From the NCBI RefSeq assembly GCF_014874095.1, contig NZ_JADBEB010000001.1, positions 1,302,001 to 1,366,000 of the forward strand: a stretch of 64,000 nt of DNA, written 5' to 3'. This stretch comes from Plantactinospora soyae. GTDB taxonomy: Bacteria > Actinomycetota > Actinomycetes > Mycobacteriales > Micromonosporaceae. Shown piece after piece: positions 56,762-64,000 of this stretch (positions within the stretch are counted from its first letter, which is position 1; every line of letters starts with the position of its first letter). The position numbers and the translations under genes are program-made. Below the pieces are notes generated by a model. It searched no databases and had not been told where the DNA came from. It saw only the letters and a program-made list of their open reading frames with translations.

Positions 56762-57533
56762 TGATAATCCTCAACATCATGTCTCGGGTCTGGTCGGCGG
56801 TCAGCGCCAGCTCGTTCACTGCCTCCCAGACTAGTTCCAGCTCAAGCACGTCACCAGGAGTGGTTGCCACCCTCCCCTGTAACAGGTCATCAAGGTAGCC
56901 GACCCGCCGCCCGTCAGGCATCGCGGCAAGCGCGAGCGGTCCCCCCAGCCCGGCATGGATGCCAGCCGCGTCGGGCACAACCCGAATGCGGACGGTGGGC
57001 CGGTGGCTGACATCCACCAGGTGCCCAAGTTGAGCCTTGAGGATTTCGGGCGGCCCGCGGTGCAACGCGGATTCCTCAACCATCACAACCAACTCAACCG
57101 GCGGCCTGCGATCCAGTACGGTCGCCTGGCGGTTGCGACGGGTTGCAACTACCTCATCAAGCCGGCCGGTGTTGGATGGCACGGCGGCGAACACAAGCCG
57201 CATATATTCCTCGGTCTGGAGGAGGCCAGGAATCAGCGTCGGTTCCCACGCGCGCAGCAGAACCGCGCGACGCTCGTGTTCGACCCACGGGCGTAGCCAC
57301 GGGCGGAGGTCTTCGTGGGCCACCTTTGCCAGATCTTGAATCTCGCGGCCGGTGCCGAATACCTCGTCAAGGCGCTGCGCTGTGCCTTCCTGCGGTATCA
57401 GCTTTCCTGACTCGAAGTACTGCACTGAGGACTACGAGACGCCGATTGCGGAGGCAAGCCTGTCTTGAGACAGCTCCCGCTGCGCACGCAGCTCTCGAAT
57501 GCGGGCCGGGAGCGACGACGTTTGGTCATTCAC
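56751..57533 (-). pseudogene. XRE/DUF5753 regulator interrupted by an in-frame amber codon
   Basis: From the GTG at 57533 the frame reads an XRE helix-turn-helix (RIRELRAQRELSQDRLASAIGVS), then a TAG at 57434-57432, then continues in the same frame with SSVQYFESGKLIPQEGTAQ and a complete DUF5753 ligand/partner domain to 56751 (WVEHERRAVLLRAWEP, PGLLQTEEYMRLV). The stop falls inside the DNA-binding domain, just where intact homologues continue with the recognition helix. Re-initiation at the GTG at 57425 would give a 224-aa protein without DNA binding. This is a one-codon lesion and otherwise the gene is well kept, so it is either recent decay, a read-through site or a sequencing error. Confidence 0.8.
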
Positions 57534-57777
57534 GATTATCACCCCGGGTGGTCAACAGGTGGTGCCGTCATCATCAGGCGGTCATCCCGCTTATCTTCCG
57601 GTACCACAGGGTCGCGGTCCAGGGTGGAATGCAGACGAAGGAACTCGCCGTTGGCCTACGCCATGCCGGGGACGGAATGGCGGCGCCGTGTCCGCTCCAA
57701 CCTTCGTTCGGGGGTGGGAACCGTTATGACCGTGGCGGTTCCCACCGCCCCTATCCCCGAGACTGAGAGGTGACCCA

Positions 57778-58170
57778 ATGGGACCAGGAGGGCGACGACA
57801 CCCCCTGCGACGACACCGACGAGACTGGCGACGACTCTGGCGATACTGCCGATGCGGGTTCCGCTGGGTTTGCCCGGACTCGGCCGATCGCGTGCCGATG
57901 CCGTTCGGGCCGTACGTCCGGCCGATGACCGAGACGGAGTACCAGGAGGGCATGCGTGCGTCATCGCCCGTGCCCGAGGTCGTGCGCCTGGACCCGATCG
58001 TCCCGCCGCCAGCGGCCACGCGCTGGGCGCGGGAGGGTGGGAACGGCAGGGATCCGCTGTCCGGGCGGCACCAGATCGACCGGGCTGGCGCGTTGACGCG
58101 AGCCCAGACCAACCGGGGTCGCTACGGAAAACCGGCACCCCAAGACGCCAAGCGAGCCGGTCGGGTGTAG
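57778..58170 (+). CDS. Small hypothetical protein
   Basis: 130 aa, rich in Arg and Trp at its start, ending in a polar tail. I recognise no domain. The ATG at 57778 follows a GAGAGGTGACCC site, the best in this stretch, and the frame runs to 2 bp before the next gene start, so it looks like a real small gene of an actinomycete accessory pair. Length and composition resemble proteins often found next to XRE/DUF397 genes. Confidence 0.55.
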   Translation: MGPGGRRHPLRRHRRDWRRLWRYCRCGFRWVCPDSADRVPMPFGPYVRPMTETEYQEGMRASSPVPEVVRLDPIVPPPAATRWAREGGNGRDPLSGRHQIDRAGALTRAQTNRGRYGKPAPQDAKRAGRV

Positions 58171-58172
58171 CC

Positions 58173-58463
58173 GTGATCGGGCCTCAGGAACGCTGGTACC
58201 GACAGGCCCGGCGGCTCGCCCGGAGGCGCCACCCGACCGGCAGGCACACTCCGACGCGGTCGTACGCCTGCGAGACCTGCCAGGATCCCTGGCCCTGCGC
58301 GCCAGCCCGCTTGGCCCTCCTGGTCGGCTTCAAGGGCAACCGGGTCGGGCTGATGATGTACCTCGCCGGACACCTCACCCGCGCACTACAGGCGCTGCCC
58401 GACACGCATCCTGCGCTGATCGCCGGTCAACTCCTCTACTGGGTACCCCGGCGCCGCCAATGA
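58173..58463 (+). CDS. Small conserved hypothetical protein with a CxxCxxPWPC motif
   Basis: 96 aa. A basic N-terminus precedes CETCQDPWPCAPAR, a cysteine pattern found in a common family of small actinomycete proteins, sometimes labelled flavin reductase without evidence. The C-terminal half is mildly hydrophobic (FKGNRVGLMMYLAGHL). The GTG start at 58173 is 2 bp after the previous stop. The cysteines may bind a metal; function is not known. Confidence 0.65.
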   Translation: MIGPQERWYRQARRLARRRHPTGRHTPTRSYACETCQDPWPCAPARLALLVGFKGNRVGLMMYLAGHLTRALQALPDTHPALIAGQLLYWVPRRRQ

Positions 58464-58921
58464 CCTGCCTCATCACCCGACTGGCCCGCCTCGGCGTCCG
58501 CCTGCGCTTCCCCTTCGCAGCGGCCCCGGGGCGGGCCGCTGTCTACGCGCAGTCGTCTGTCTGCGCTCAGCCGTCGCGGGGGCGCGAGTCGGGCCCCTTC
58601 GTGCCCTGTCAGGGCCGTGACAAGGCCTCAGCATCCACGGCCGGTACGGTCAACCCGATCACTCGCAAGGAGTACCAGAGCGACCAGTACAAGCCCCGAA
58701 CTGTCCGACACTCCAACGCGGTGCTGCGCGCCTTCTATGAATATTGGACCAAGGAAGGGCAAGGTCCGCTGCGCAATCCGGTCCCTCGTGACCGGCGCGG
58801 GAGCAGGCCGAACGCGCACCACAACCCCCTCGAACCGTTCCGGCCGGAGGGGCGGCTGCGCTACAACCCCAAGGTCCCCAAGACGGTGGACCTGGGCCTT
58901 CCAGTAATCCGCGGCCGATGA
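58460..58921 (+). pseudogene. Truncated tyrosine-recombinase (integrase) remnant
   Basis: The open frame is 153 codons. From about 58640 onward it reads like the N-terminal core-binding part of a phage-type integrase (YKPRTVRHSNAVLRAFYEYW, then NPVPRDRRGSRPNAHHNPLEPF and RLRYNPKVPK). The catalytic domain with its R-H-R-Y residues is absent, since the frame ends at 58921 and the following DNA does not continue it. The first ~55 codons are unrelated. This is the scar of an integrated element, about 4.3 kb from tRNA-Thr. Confidence 0.7.
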
Positions 58922-59054
58922 GCCGCCCTTGCTCAGCCGGACGCCGGACCGTTTGGCACCTCACTGCGGAGGTGGCTTCCCTTGAACCGTCAGTTGATCG
59001 ATCTATCAAGACCAGTACGTTGCCGGAAGGGCTGGTCCAGCGGTGAGGTGATCA

Positions 59055-59669
59055 CTATGACGCAGCGGCTGTCGCTGCGATGGCCGCACACATGCGGTCC
59101 GGACGGTCCGGAATCTGTTTCCTCAAGCGCTGAACCTCGGTGAAACCGGCTTTTGCCAGGCGGGCGGAGAACGTATCTACGGGCCAGCGGTATGCCGTGT
59201 GAACCTTGTGGTCGAACGCGGCTACGCCGTCGGCACTGTCGAAGAAGCCGATCACCAGCTTCCCGGAGGGAGCTAACATCCGGCGGAACTCGGTAAGTAC
59301 ACCGTCCAGCTCTGGCGGCGGCAGGTGGATGGTCGAATACCAGGAGAGGATGCCCGCCACCGAGTGGTCGGGAAGGTTCAGGTCGGTCATCGATCCGAGT
59401 CTGAACTCCGGCCCCGGAAAGTTCGTCTGCGCATGGTCGATGAACTCAGGGACCAGGTCCACGCCGGTCACGTCGGCGCCGAACGAATGCAGGTAGGCGC
59501 TCCAGTGCCCGGGGCCGCACCCGAGATCGAGCACCCTACCGTCCAAGCCGACCAGGTGGTCCCGGACGAGGGCCGCGTCGTCCACGTCAGCCTGCGAGTC
59601 ACCCTTGAACAAGGCGATGTACTGCTCAGACATGTATGAGTAGGCGTCACGGACCGACTGGTTCACCAC
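59055..59669 (-). CDS. SAM-dependent class I methyltransferase
   Basis: 204 aa. Rossmann-type methyltransferase with motif I VLDLGCGPGHWSAYL, the acidic residue ending strand 2 (VTGVDLVPEF) and a later LAPSGKLVIGFF. It resembles the UbiE/methyltransferase-11 group that acts on small molecules. It is flanked by remnants on one side and a membrane protease gene on the other. Its role is unknown. The start is one of two adjacent GTG codons (59669 or 59666). Confidence 0.85.
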   Translation of the reverse strand: MVNQSVRDAYSYMSEQYIALFKGDSQADVDDAALVRDHLVGLDGRVLDLGCGPGHWSAYLHSFGADVTGVDLVPEFIDHAQTNFPGPEFRLGSMTDLNLPDHSVAGILSWYSTIHLPPPELDGVLTEFRRMLAPSGKLVIGFFDSADGVAAFDHKVHTAYRWPVDTFSARLAKAGFTEVQRLRKQIPDRPDRMCAAIAATAAAS

Positions 59670-59732
59670 GGCGAGACTCTAGCGTCAGGCGTCTGGTCCC
59701 CAGGCACCCCCCCGGCGAGCGGAACATCAGCA

Positions 59733-60533
59733 CTGACAAAGCCTAGAACCCGAACCGCGAGCAATAACTCTCCGTCATCCCGGGTCCCATCAATCGATGA
59801 TCTTAGTGGTTCGGAAAAGATCGCGCTGCACCTTGCGCCCGGTGCCCTGATCGTCGCCGCCTACCTGCTCCTCGCCGAGCCGTTCGTCAAAGCGATCAAC
59901 TACCCGATCTTCCTCGCCTGGGCGATCGCCCTGGTCATCGTGCTCGCACCGCTCCTGTTCGGCCTGTTGTGGTTGGGCCGCAGACGCACCGGCCGCTACA
60001 CGCTGCGCACAGTGACGCACTACCGGGACAAGCCCATAGGACGCGGGAAGATTGTCGCCACCATCGCCGGCCTCATCGTGTGGATGACGGTAGTGTCGCT
60101 CGCGCTCGTCCCACTGGACAACCTCGTCTTCGACAACTTCTTCACCTGGATCCCCTTCGAAGGCGCAGGCGGCAGCGCCACCACCTACATCGACGGGTAT
60201 TCACACTCCCAACTGGTCGTCACGATGCTGATCTGCCTGCCGCTGACCGGCTTCACCCTCCCCCTCATCGAGGAGTACTACTTCCGCGGATTCCTGCTCC
60301 CCCGCATCTCCCACCTGCGCTGGGGAGCACCCGTGCTCTACACGGTTCTGTTCTCGGTCTACCACTTCTGGGCGCCATGGACCGTCCTGTCGAAGATAAT
60401 CTTCATGCTCCCGGGAGTCTGGCTCGTCTGGCGCAAGCACGACATCCGGATCTCGATCGGTATGCACCCCGGCAGCTGCCTGCTCATGGCCACGATCGGC
60501 ACCATCGCCATCATCCTGGGCGTCACGCCGTAA
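59733..60533 (+). CDS. CPBP-family intramembrane metalloprotease; start uncertain
   Basis: Multi-pass membrane protein with the CPBP (Rce1-like) motifs: EEYYFRGFLLPR (glutamates and Arg), FSVYHFWAPW (His) and a final HPGSCLL. The first standard start is the GTG at 59940, but the frame is open upstream and encodes a full membrane segment (LAPGALIVAAYLLLAEP) before it. That segment must belong to the protein. No ATG, GTG or TTG precedes it in frame; a CTG at 59733 with GAGCGGAA upstream is the only start I can offer, giving 266 aa. Otherwise the 5' end is lost or frameshifted. It may act on prenylated or bacteriocin-like substrates, as in the family. Confidence 0.7.
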   Translation: MTKPRTRTASNNSPSSRVPSIDDLSGSEKIALHLAPGALIVAAYLLLAEPFVKAINYPIFLAWAIALVIVLAPLLFGLLWLGRRRTGRYTLRTVTHYRDKPIGRGKIVATIAGLIVWMTVVSLALVPLDNLVFDNFFTWIPFEGAGGSATTYIDGYSHSQLVVTMLICLPLTGFTLPLIEEYYFRGFLLPRISHLRWGAPVLYTVLFSVYHFWAPWTVLSKIIFMLPGVWLVWRKHDIRISIGMHPGSCLLMATIGTIAIILGVTP

Positions 60534-60697
60534 CACCTACACGACCGAGAGCCACGGGATCTTCATGTCCCGGGTCCACTTCTGATCACACGGCATACCG
60601 GTCCACATACGCCTTGCGGCTTCCGCACACTGACGCCTTCGGGCAGAGGTTACGGAAGCCGTCGGCGTTGCGCCGATGTTCGCACCTTATTGCAGTC

Positions 60698-61531
60698 CTA
60701 GCGGCCCTCGTACGCCTGGCGGGATCCGCAGACGTCGGAGAGCGAGCACCGGTTGACGGTCCCGTCGGAGATCTGACGGACGGTCACCGTCTCACTCGGG
60801 ACGTGCCGGGACACGACTTTCGCCAGGCCATCCGGTGTCTCAACCCGCTGGCCAGGGTTTGGGTAATTGCCGCTGTTGGCGTAGAGCGGATGTTCATATT
60901 TGAGGCAGCACATCAGCCGGCCGCAGGCGCCGGAGATGCGCAGCGGGTTCAGCGGCAGATCCTGGTCCTTCGCCATCCGGATCGTCACCGGCTCGAAGTC
61001 GTTCAGGAAGGTGGCGCAGCAGAGGTCACGGCCGCAGGAGCCGATGCCGCCCTGAACCCTGGCCGAGTCCCGGGCGGAGAGCTGACGCAGCTCGACCCGG
61101 CAGTGCAGGGTGGCGCCCAGGTCGCGGACCAGGGACCGGAAGTCGACCCGGTGCGGCGCGGTGAAGTAGATGGTGGTCCGCGACCCGTTCGTGCTGCCCG
61201 GGGTGGGATCCAGCACGTGGTCGACGGCGACCACCTTCATCGGCAGCCCGTGCTCCCGGATCAGCCGCTTCGCGGCCACCTTCGCCTCCGCCTTGCGCTT
61301 ACGGAGCGTCTCGTCCCGGCGCAGATCCTCCGGGCCGGCCAGCCCCGCCAGTCGGGGGAAGCCGTCGGTCTCCTCGGTCACCCACTGTGCGGCCCAGACG
61401 CACTCGGCCACCTCGGTACCGTCGTCGGTGGGCACCAGCACCCGGTCACCGACGGCCGGCCGCAACTCCCCCGGATCAAGGTAGTAGAGGCGGCCGTAAC
61501 GGTTGAAACTTACCGCGCACAGCATGCCCAT
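60698..61531 (-). CDS. PSP1/RicT-like protein
   Basis: 277 aa. PSP1 C-terminal domain protein related to Bacillus YaaT/RicT, with the cysteine pairs GGIGSCGRDLCCATF and SGACGRLMCCLKYE that bind Fe-S clusters in RicT. The N-terminal part starts MLCAVSFNRYGRLYYLD. In actinobacteria it is commonly encoded beside DNA polymerase III delta-prime (holB), as here. The exact role in actinomycetes is unsettled. Confidence 0.92.
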   Translation of the reverse strand: MGMLCAVSFNRYGRLYYLDPGELRPAVGDRVLVPTDDGTEVAECVWAAQWVTEETDGFPRLAGLAGPEDLRRDETLRKRKAEAKVAAKRLIREHGLPMKVVAVDHVLDPTPGSTNGSRTTIYFTAPHRVDFRSLVRDLGATLHCRVELRQLSARDSARVQGGIGSCGRDLCCATFLNDFEPVTIRMAKDQDLPLNPLRISGACGRLMCCLKYEHPLYANSGNYPNPGQRVETPDGLAKVVSRHVPSETVTVRQISDGTVNRCSLSDVCGSRQAYEGR

Positions 61532-61588
61532 GCGATCACCCTACGACGGAACCGACCACACACCGAACCTCGCCGACATGATCGCAGG

Positions 61589-62248
61589 TCAGAGGGCTAT
61601 CCGGCCACCGTCCGGCCGGACCGCCGGACCGTCGGGCGGCCGGTACGCGACCTCGTCCAGGTCCGGCGCCCACCGTCCCGGCAACGCCTCCGCCCGGTCG
61701 TACGCCTCGGCGACCGTGGCCAGCACCCGGGCCCCGATCTCGGCGGCGGCCAGCTCGACCGGGGCGCCACCACCGGTACGCGCCGTCACCACGGTCACGG
61801 CTTCCGCCGAGCCGAGCACGTCACCGAGGGTACGGGCCAGTGCGCTCCTGGTCCGGGCGATCCAGTCGGCGACCTCGTCGGCGTACGCGGCCGTGGCGTC
61901 GAGCCGTCCGGTCAGGCTCTCCGCCCCGTCGACCAGGTACGCCCGGAGCGCGTCACGGTGCGCGGCGAACGTCTCCGCCGCCGGGCCCTGCCACGAGCCG
62001 CCGTCGGCCAGCGCCGCCCCCACCTCGTCGTACGTCCCGAGATGGGTCCGGGTGGCGGCACCCGTGGCGGCCAGTGGAGCCGACCGCAGGGCGAGCACCG
62101 CGTGCACGGCGTCCCCGGGCAGGACCCGGAGCTGGCGGAGCAGGGGCCAGAGTCGGTGTCCATCGGGTGCACCGGCGGCGACGAGGATTCCGTCGACCCG
62201 CCCGAGCAGGTCGGCGGCCGGATCGGCGAGCTGGTCGAGGAGGTCCAT
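61589..62248 (-). CDS. Hypothetical protein of an ESX-like gene set
   Basis: 219 aa, Ala-rich and mostly helical. A central WQGPAAETFAAHRDALRAYL segment resembles the W-x-G type helix-turn-helix hairpins of type VII secretion-related proteins. Its ATG overlaps the stop of the upstream WXG-like gene (TGATG). It could be a secreted-substrate scaffold or partner; no enzymatic motif is visible. Confidence 0.75.
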   Translation of the reverse strand: MDLLDQLADPAADLLGRVDGILVAAGAPDGHRLWPLLRQLRVLPGDAVHAVLALRSAPLAATGAATRTHLGTYDEVGAALADGGSWQGPAAETFAAHRDALRAYLVDGAESLTGRLDATAAYADEVADWIARTRSALARTLGDVLGSAEAVTVVTARTGGGAPVELAAAEIGARVLATVAEAYDRAEALPGRWAPDLDEVAYRPPDGPAVRPDGGRIAL

Positions 62249-62553
62249 CACGCCTCCCTCGAGTGCCGGTGGTGGGCCGCGTCGTCGGTGTCCGCGTACT
62301 CCTGGGCGGCGACCCGCAGCGCGGCGGCGGTGTCGGTCAGCCGCTCGGCGGTGGCCGTCAGCTCCCGGGCCCGGTTGTCGAGTGCGGTCAGCCACTGCCG
62401 GTGCAGAGCCCGGCCGATCTCGCCCAGCCGACCCGGCCCGTCGGCGTGGAAGGCGCTCTCCCCCGGCCCGGAGTACGGCAGTCGGCGGGCGAGGTCGGCG
62501 AGGTTCCCGCCCGCGCTGTCGAGCCGACCGGCGAGGTCACGAAGGCCGTCCAC
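62248..62553 (-). CDS. Small WXG100/ESX-like helical protein
   Basis: 101 aa, predicted all-helical, with two long amphipathic helices and a QWLTALDNRARELTATAERL segment. Size and pattern fit ESAT-6/WXG100-like proteins although a clear WxG turn is missing. It starts with a GTG immediately after the YbaB-like stop and overlaps the next gene by 1 bp, so the three genes form one operon. Confidence 0.75.
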   Translation of the reverse strand: MDGLRDLAGRLDSAGGNLADLARRLPYSGPGESAFHADGPGRLGEIGRALHRQWLTALDNRARELTATAERLTDTAAALRVAAQEYADTDDAAHHRHSREA

Positions 62554-62880
62554 TCAGGCCTCCGAGAGCCGGCGGTACTCGCCGAACGTCTCGACGTGCA
62601 GCTTCTCCCGGGCCCACTTCGCGGCATCGTCCGCCGCCGTGATGGCGGCCCGGACCGATCTGGCCACGTCCGGCCCACTGCGCAGGTGCAGCGGACCCAG
62701 GAAACGTACGTCGCTGACCGCACCGTCGGCGGTCACGACCAGCTCCACCAGCCCGTCCGGCGAACGTACGGTGACCTCGACCCGCCGGATTGCCTCGTCG
62801 AACTGGGCCTGCAACGCCTCGATCCGCCGGTACCGTTCGATCGCCTCCTCGACCCAGGCCTGGTCGATCTCCCGCGCCAT
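62554..62880 (-). CDS. YbaB/EbfC-family protein
   Basis: 108 aa. N-terminal helix with IERYRRIEALQAQFDEA, then VRSPDGLVELVVTADGAVSDV, the beta-sheet core of the YbaB/EbfC nucleoid-associated family. The ATG at 62880 has a GGAGG site 8 bp upstream. As first gene of the set with ESX-like proteins it probably serves as their partner rather than a general nucleoid protein; such sets are frequent in Micromonosporaceae. Confidence 0.85.
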   Translation of the reverse strand: MAREIDQAWVEEAIERYRRIEALQAQFDEAIRRVEVTVRSPDGLVELVVTADGAVSDVRFLGPLHLRSGPDVARSVRAAITAADDAAKWAREKLHVETFGEYRRLSEA

Positions 62881-63163
62881 CGGCAGGTCCTCCCGTTTAG
62901 CCCGATGCCCGTCGGCTACCACCCTCGCCGGGCGGGCCGGGCAGCGATCAGCTCACCCAATGTGCCAGCCTCGCTGCGCTACGGCACCGAACCGTACCGG
63001 CCGACCCATCCGAAGGGAACCCTTCGCCCCAAGATCTCCCTAATGATGCTGGGCGAGGGTCCAACCATCGATGAATGGCCCTGCTCGGCCGCTGGTGACG
63101 CGCGACGGCTCGGCCGCCGGTGACGCGCGGACGGATCGGCAGCCGTTGGTGGCGTGCGGGGGC

Positions 63164-64000
63164 TCAGCCGCGCCAGAGGGCCAGCATCATCGCCTCGACG
63201 GCGATCCGTGGCTTCACGTTGGTCTCGATGGCCGCCCGGCAGCCCAGCACCGCCTCCAGCCGCCGCAGGGTGCCCTCCGCCGTCCACTTTCCGGCTGCGG
63301 AGGCGGCCGTCGCGGCGACGTCGGTGTGCACCGGTGCGACCGGGGCCCGCATCGAGAGGGTCAGCACGTCCCGGTAGAAGCCGGCCAGATCCACCAGCGC
63401 CCGGTCCAGCGCGTCCCGCTGGGCCCGGGTGGCCCGGGACTTCTGCCGGCGTTCGAGGTCCTTGAGCTGTCCGGCGGAGCCCCGGATCGCCCCCGCCGCG
63501 CCGCGCCCGGTCCCACCCGCGCCGAGCGCGGTCTCCAGCGCGGCCCGCTCGGCGGCGTCCGACTCCACGACGGCCGACGCCGCCTCGGCCTCGGCCGCGT
63601 CGATCAGCGCGGAGGCGGCGTCGAAGCAGGCACCGATGCCGGAGAGCCGGCGGGGCAGGGCCAGCACCGCCTCCCGGCGCTTGCGGGCGTCCGGGTCCCG
63701 GGCCAGCCGGCGGGCCCGCCCGACGTGTCCCTGAGCCGCGGCGGCGGCCCAGGCCGCCACGTCCGGCGCGACGCCGTCACGATCCCGGAGTACGGCCGCG
63801 ACCGCGTCAGCCGGCGGCTGCCGCAGCGCCACCACCCGACACCGGGACCGGATCGTCACCGAGATGTCGTCCGGATGGGTCGACGGGGTACAGAGCAGGA
63901 AGACGGTACGCGGTGGCGGCTCCTCGACCGCCTTGAGCAGCGCGTTGCCGGCGGCCTCGGTGAGCCGGTCGGCATCCTCGATCACCAGTACCTGCCAACG
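63164..64000 (-). CDS. holB: DNA polymerase III subunit delta-prime, 5' part beyond the window
   Basis: The C-terminal ~279 codons of the clamp-loader delta-prime subunit. The ATPase-fold part shows LVIEDADRLTEAAGNALLKAVEEPP and LLCTPSTHPDDISVTIRSRC (the sensor-1/SRC region), followed by the helical collar domain. The coding frame is still open at 64000, so the start lies outside. The nearby PSP1 gene is its usual actinobacterial neighbour. Confidence 0.92.
   Translation of the reverse strand, partial: RWQVLVIEDADRLTEAAGNALLKAVEEPPPRTVFLLCTPSTHPDDISVTIRSRCRVVALRQPPADAVAAVLRDRDGVAPDVAAWAAAAAQGHVGRARRLARDPDARKRREAVLALPRRLSGIGACFDAASALIDAAEAEAASAVVESDAAERAALETALGAGGTGRGAAGAIRGSAGQLKDLERRQKSRATRAQRDALDRALVDLAGFYRDVLTLSMRAPVAPVHTDVAATAASAAGKWTAEGTLRRLEAVLGCRAAIETNVKPRIAVEAMMLALWRG

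Overview
The window is high-GC actinobacterial DNA with frequent GTG starts, 1-14 bp start/stop overlaps and an actinobacterial PSP1/YbaB/delta-prime block at the right end. The flanking gene set fits Micromonosporaceae best (inference; no 16S is present). The dominant content is a hybrid NRPS-PKS biosynthetic cluster of about 43 kb (roughly 8.0-52.8 kb). I do not recognise it as a known product's cluster.

Left flank (1-7.7 kb): a SigE-type sigma factor with a membrane partner, then a single-chain (alpha-beta fused) glycyl-tRNA synthetase, a family-2 glycosyltransferase and a sugar-phosphate cyclase of the 2-deoxy-scyllo-inosose synthase type. A short transposase remnant near 7.9 kb separates these from the cluster.

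Left arm of the cluster (8-14.2 kb): a free-standing condensation protein, a translationally coupled trio (acyl carrier protein, AMP-forming ligase, PLP decarboxylase) and a divergent transglutaminase-like protein. The trio resembles systems that load an amino acid on a carrier protein and decarboxylate it there. The transglutaminase-like protein could form an amide from carrier-bound substrates, as AdmF does in andrimid biosynthesis.

Assembly line (14.3-50.0 kb, all on the minus strand, mostly coupled): asparagine synthetase, Asp/Glu-type racemase, A-PCP loading didomain, C-A-PCP-C-A-PCP, Asp/Asn-type beta-hydroxylase, KS-AT-KR-ACP, then C-A-PCP-Cy-A-PCP. In this last protein the first A domain reads as Gly and is interrupted by a luciferase-like FMN monooxygenase; the second reads as Cys and is interrupted by an oxidase. 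KS-AT-KR-DH-ACP, a terminal C-A-PCP and a multispanning M28 peptidase follow. Read in gene order, the backbone is aa0 - Gly-like - aa2 - ketide(OH) - alpha-oxidised Gly - thiazole - ketide(ene) - aa5. No module ends in a thioesterase, so release is unexplained. A type II thioesterase and a DrrAB-like ABC exporter close the cluster on the right (50.2-52.8 kb).

Right flank (53-64 kb): an acetyltransferase, tRNA-Thr(CGT) with its terminator, a membrane metallophosphoesterase, and a decayed accessory patch (two DUF397 genes, an XRE regulator broken by an in-frame amber codon, small hypotheticals, an integrase remnant). A methyltransferase, a CPBP protease with an unclear start, and a conserved block (PSP1 protein, ESX-like small proteins, YbaB, DNA polymerase III delta-prime cut by the window end) complete it.
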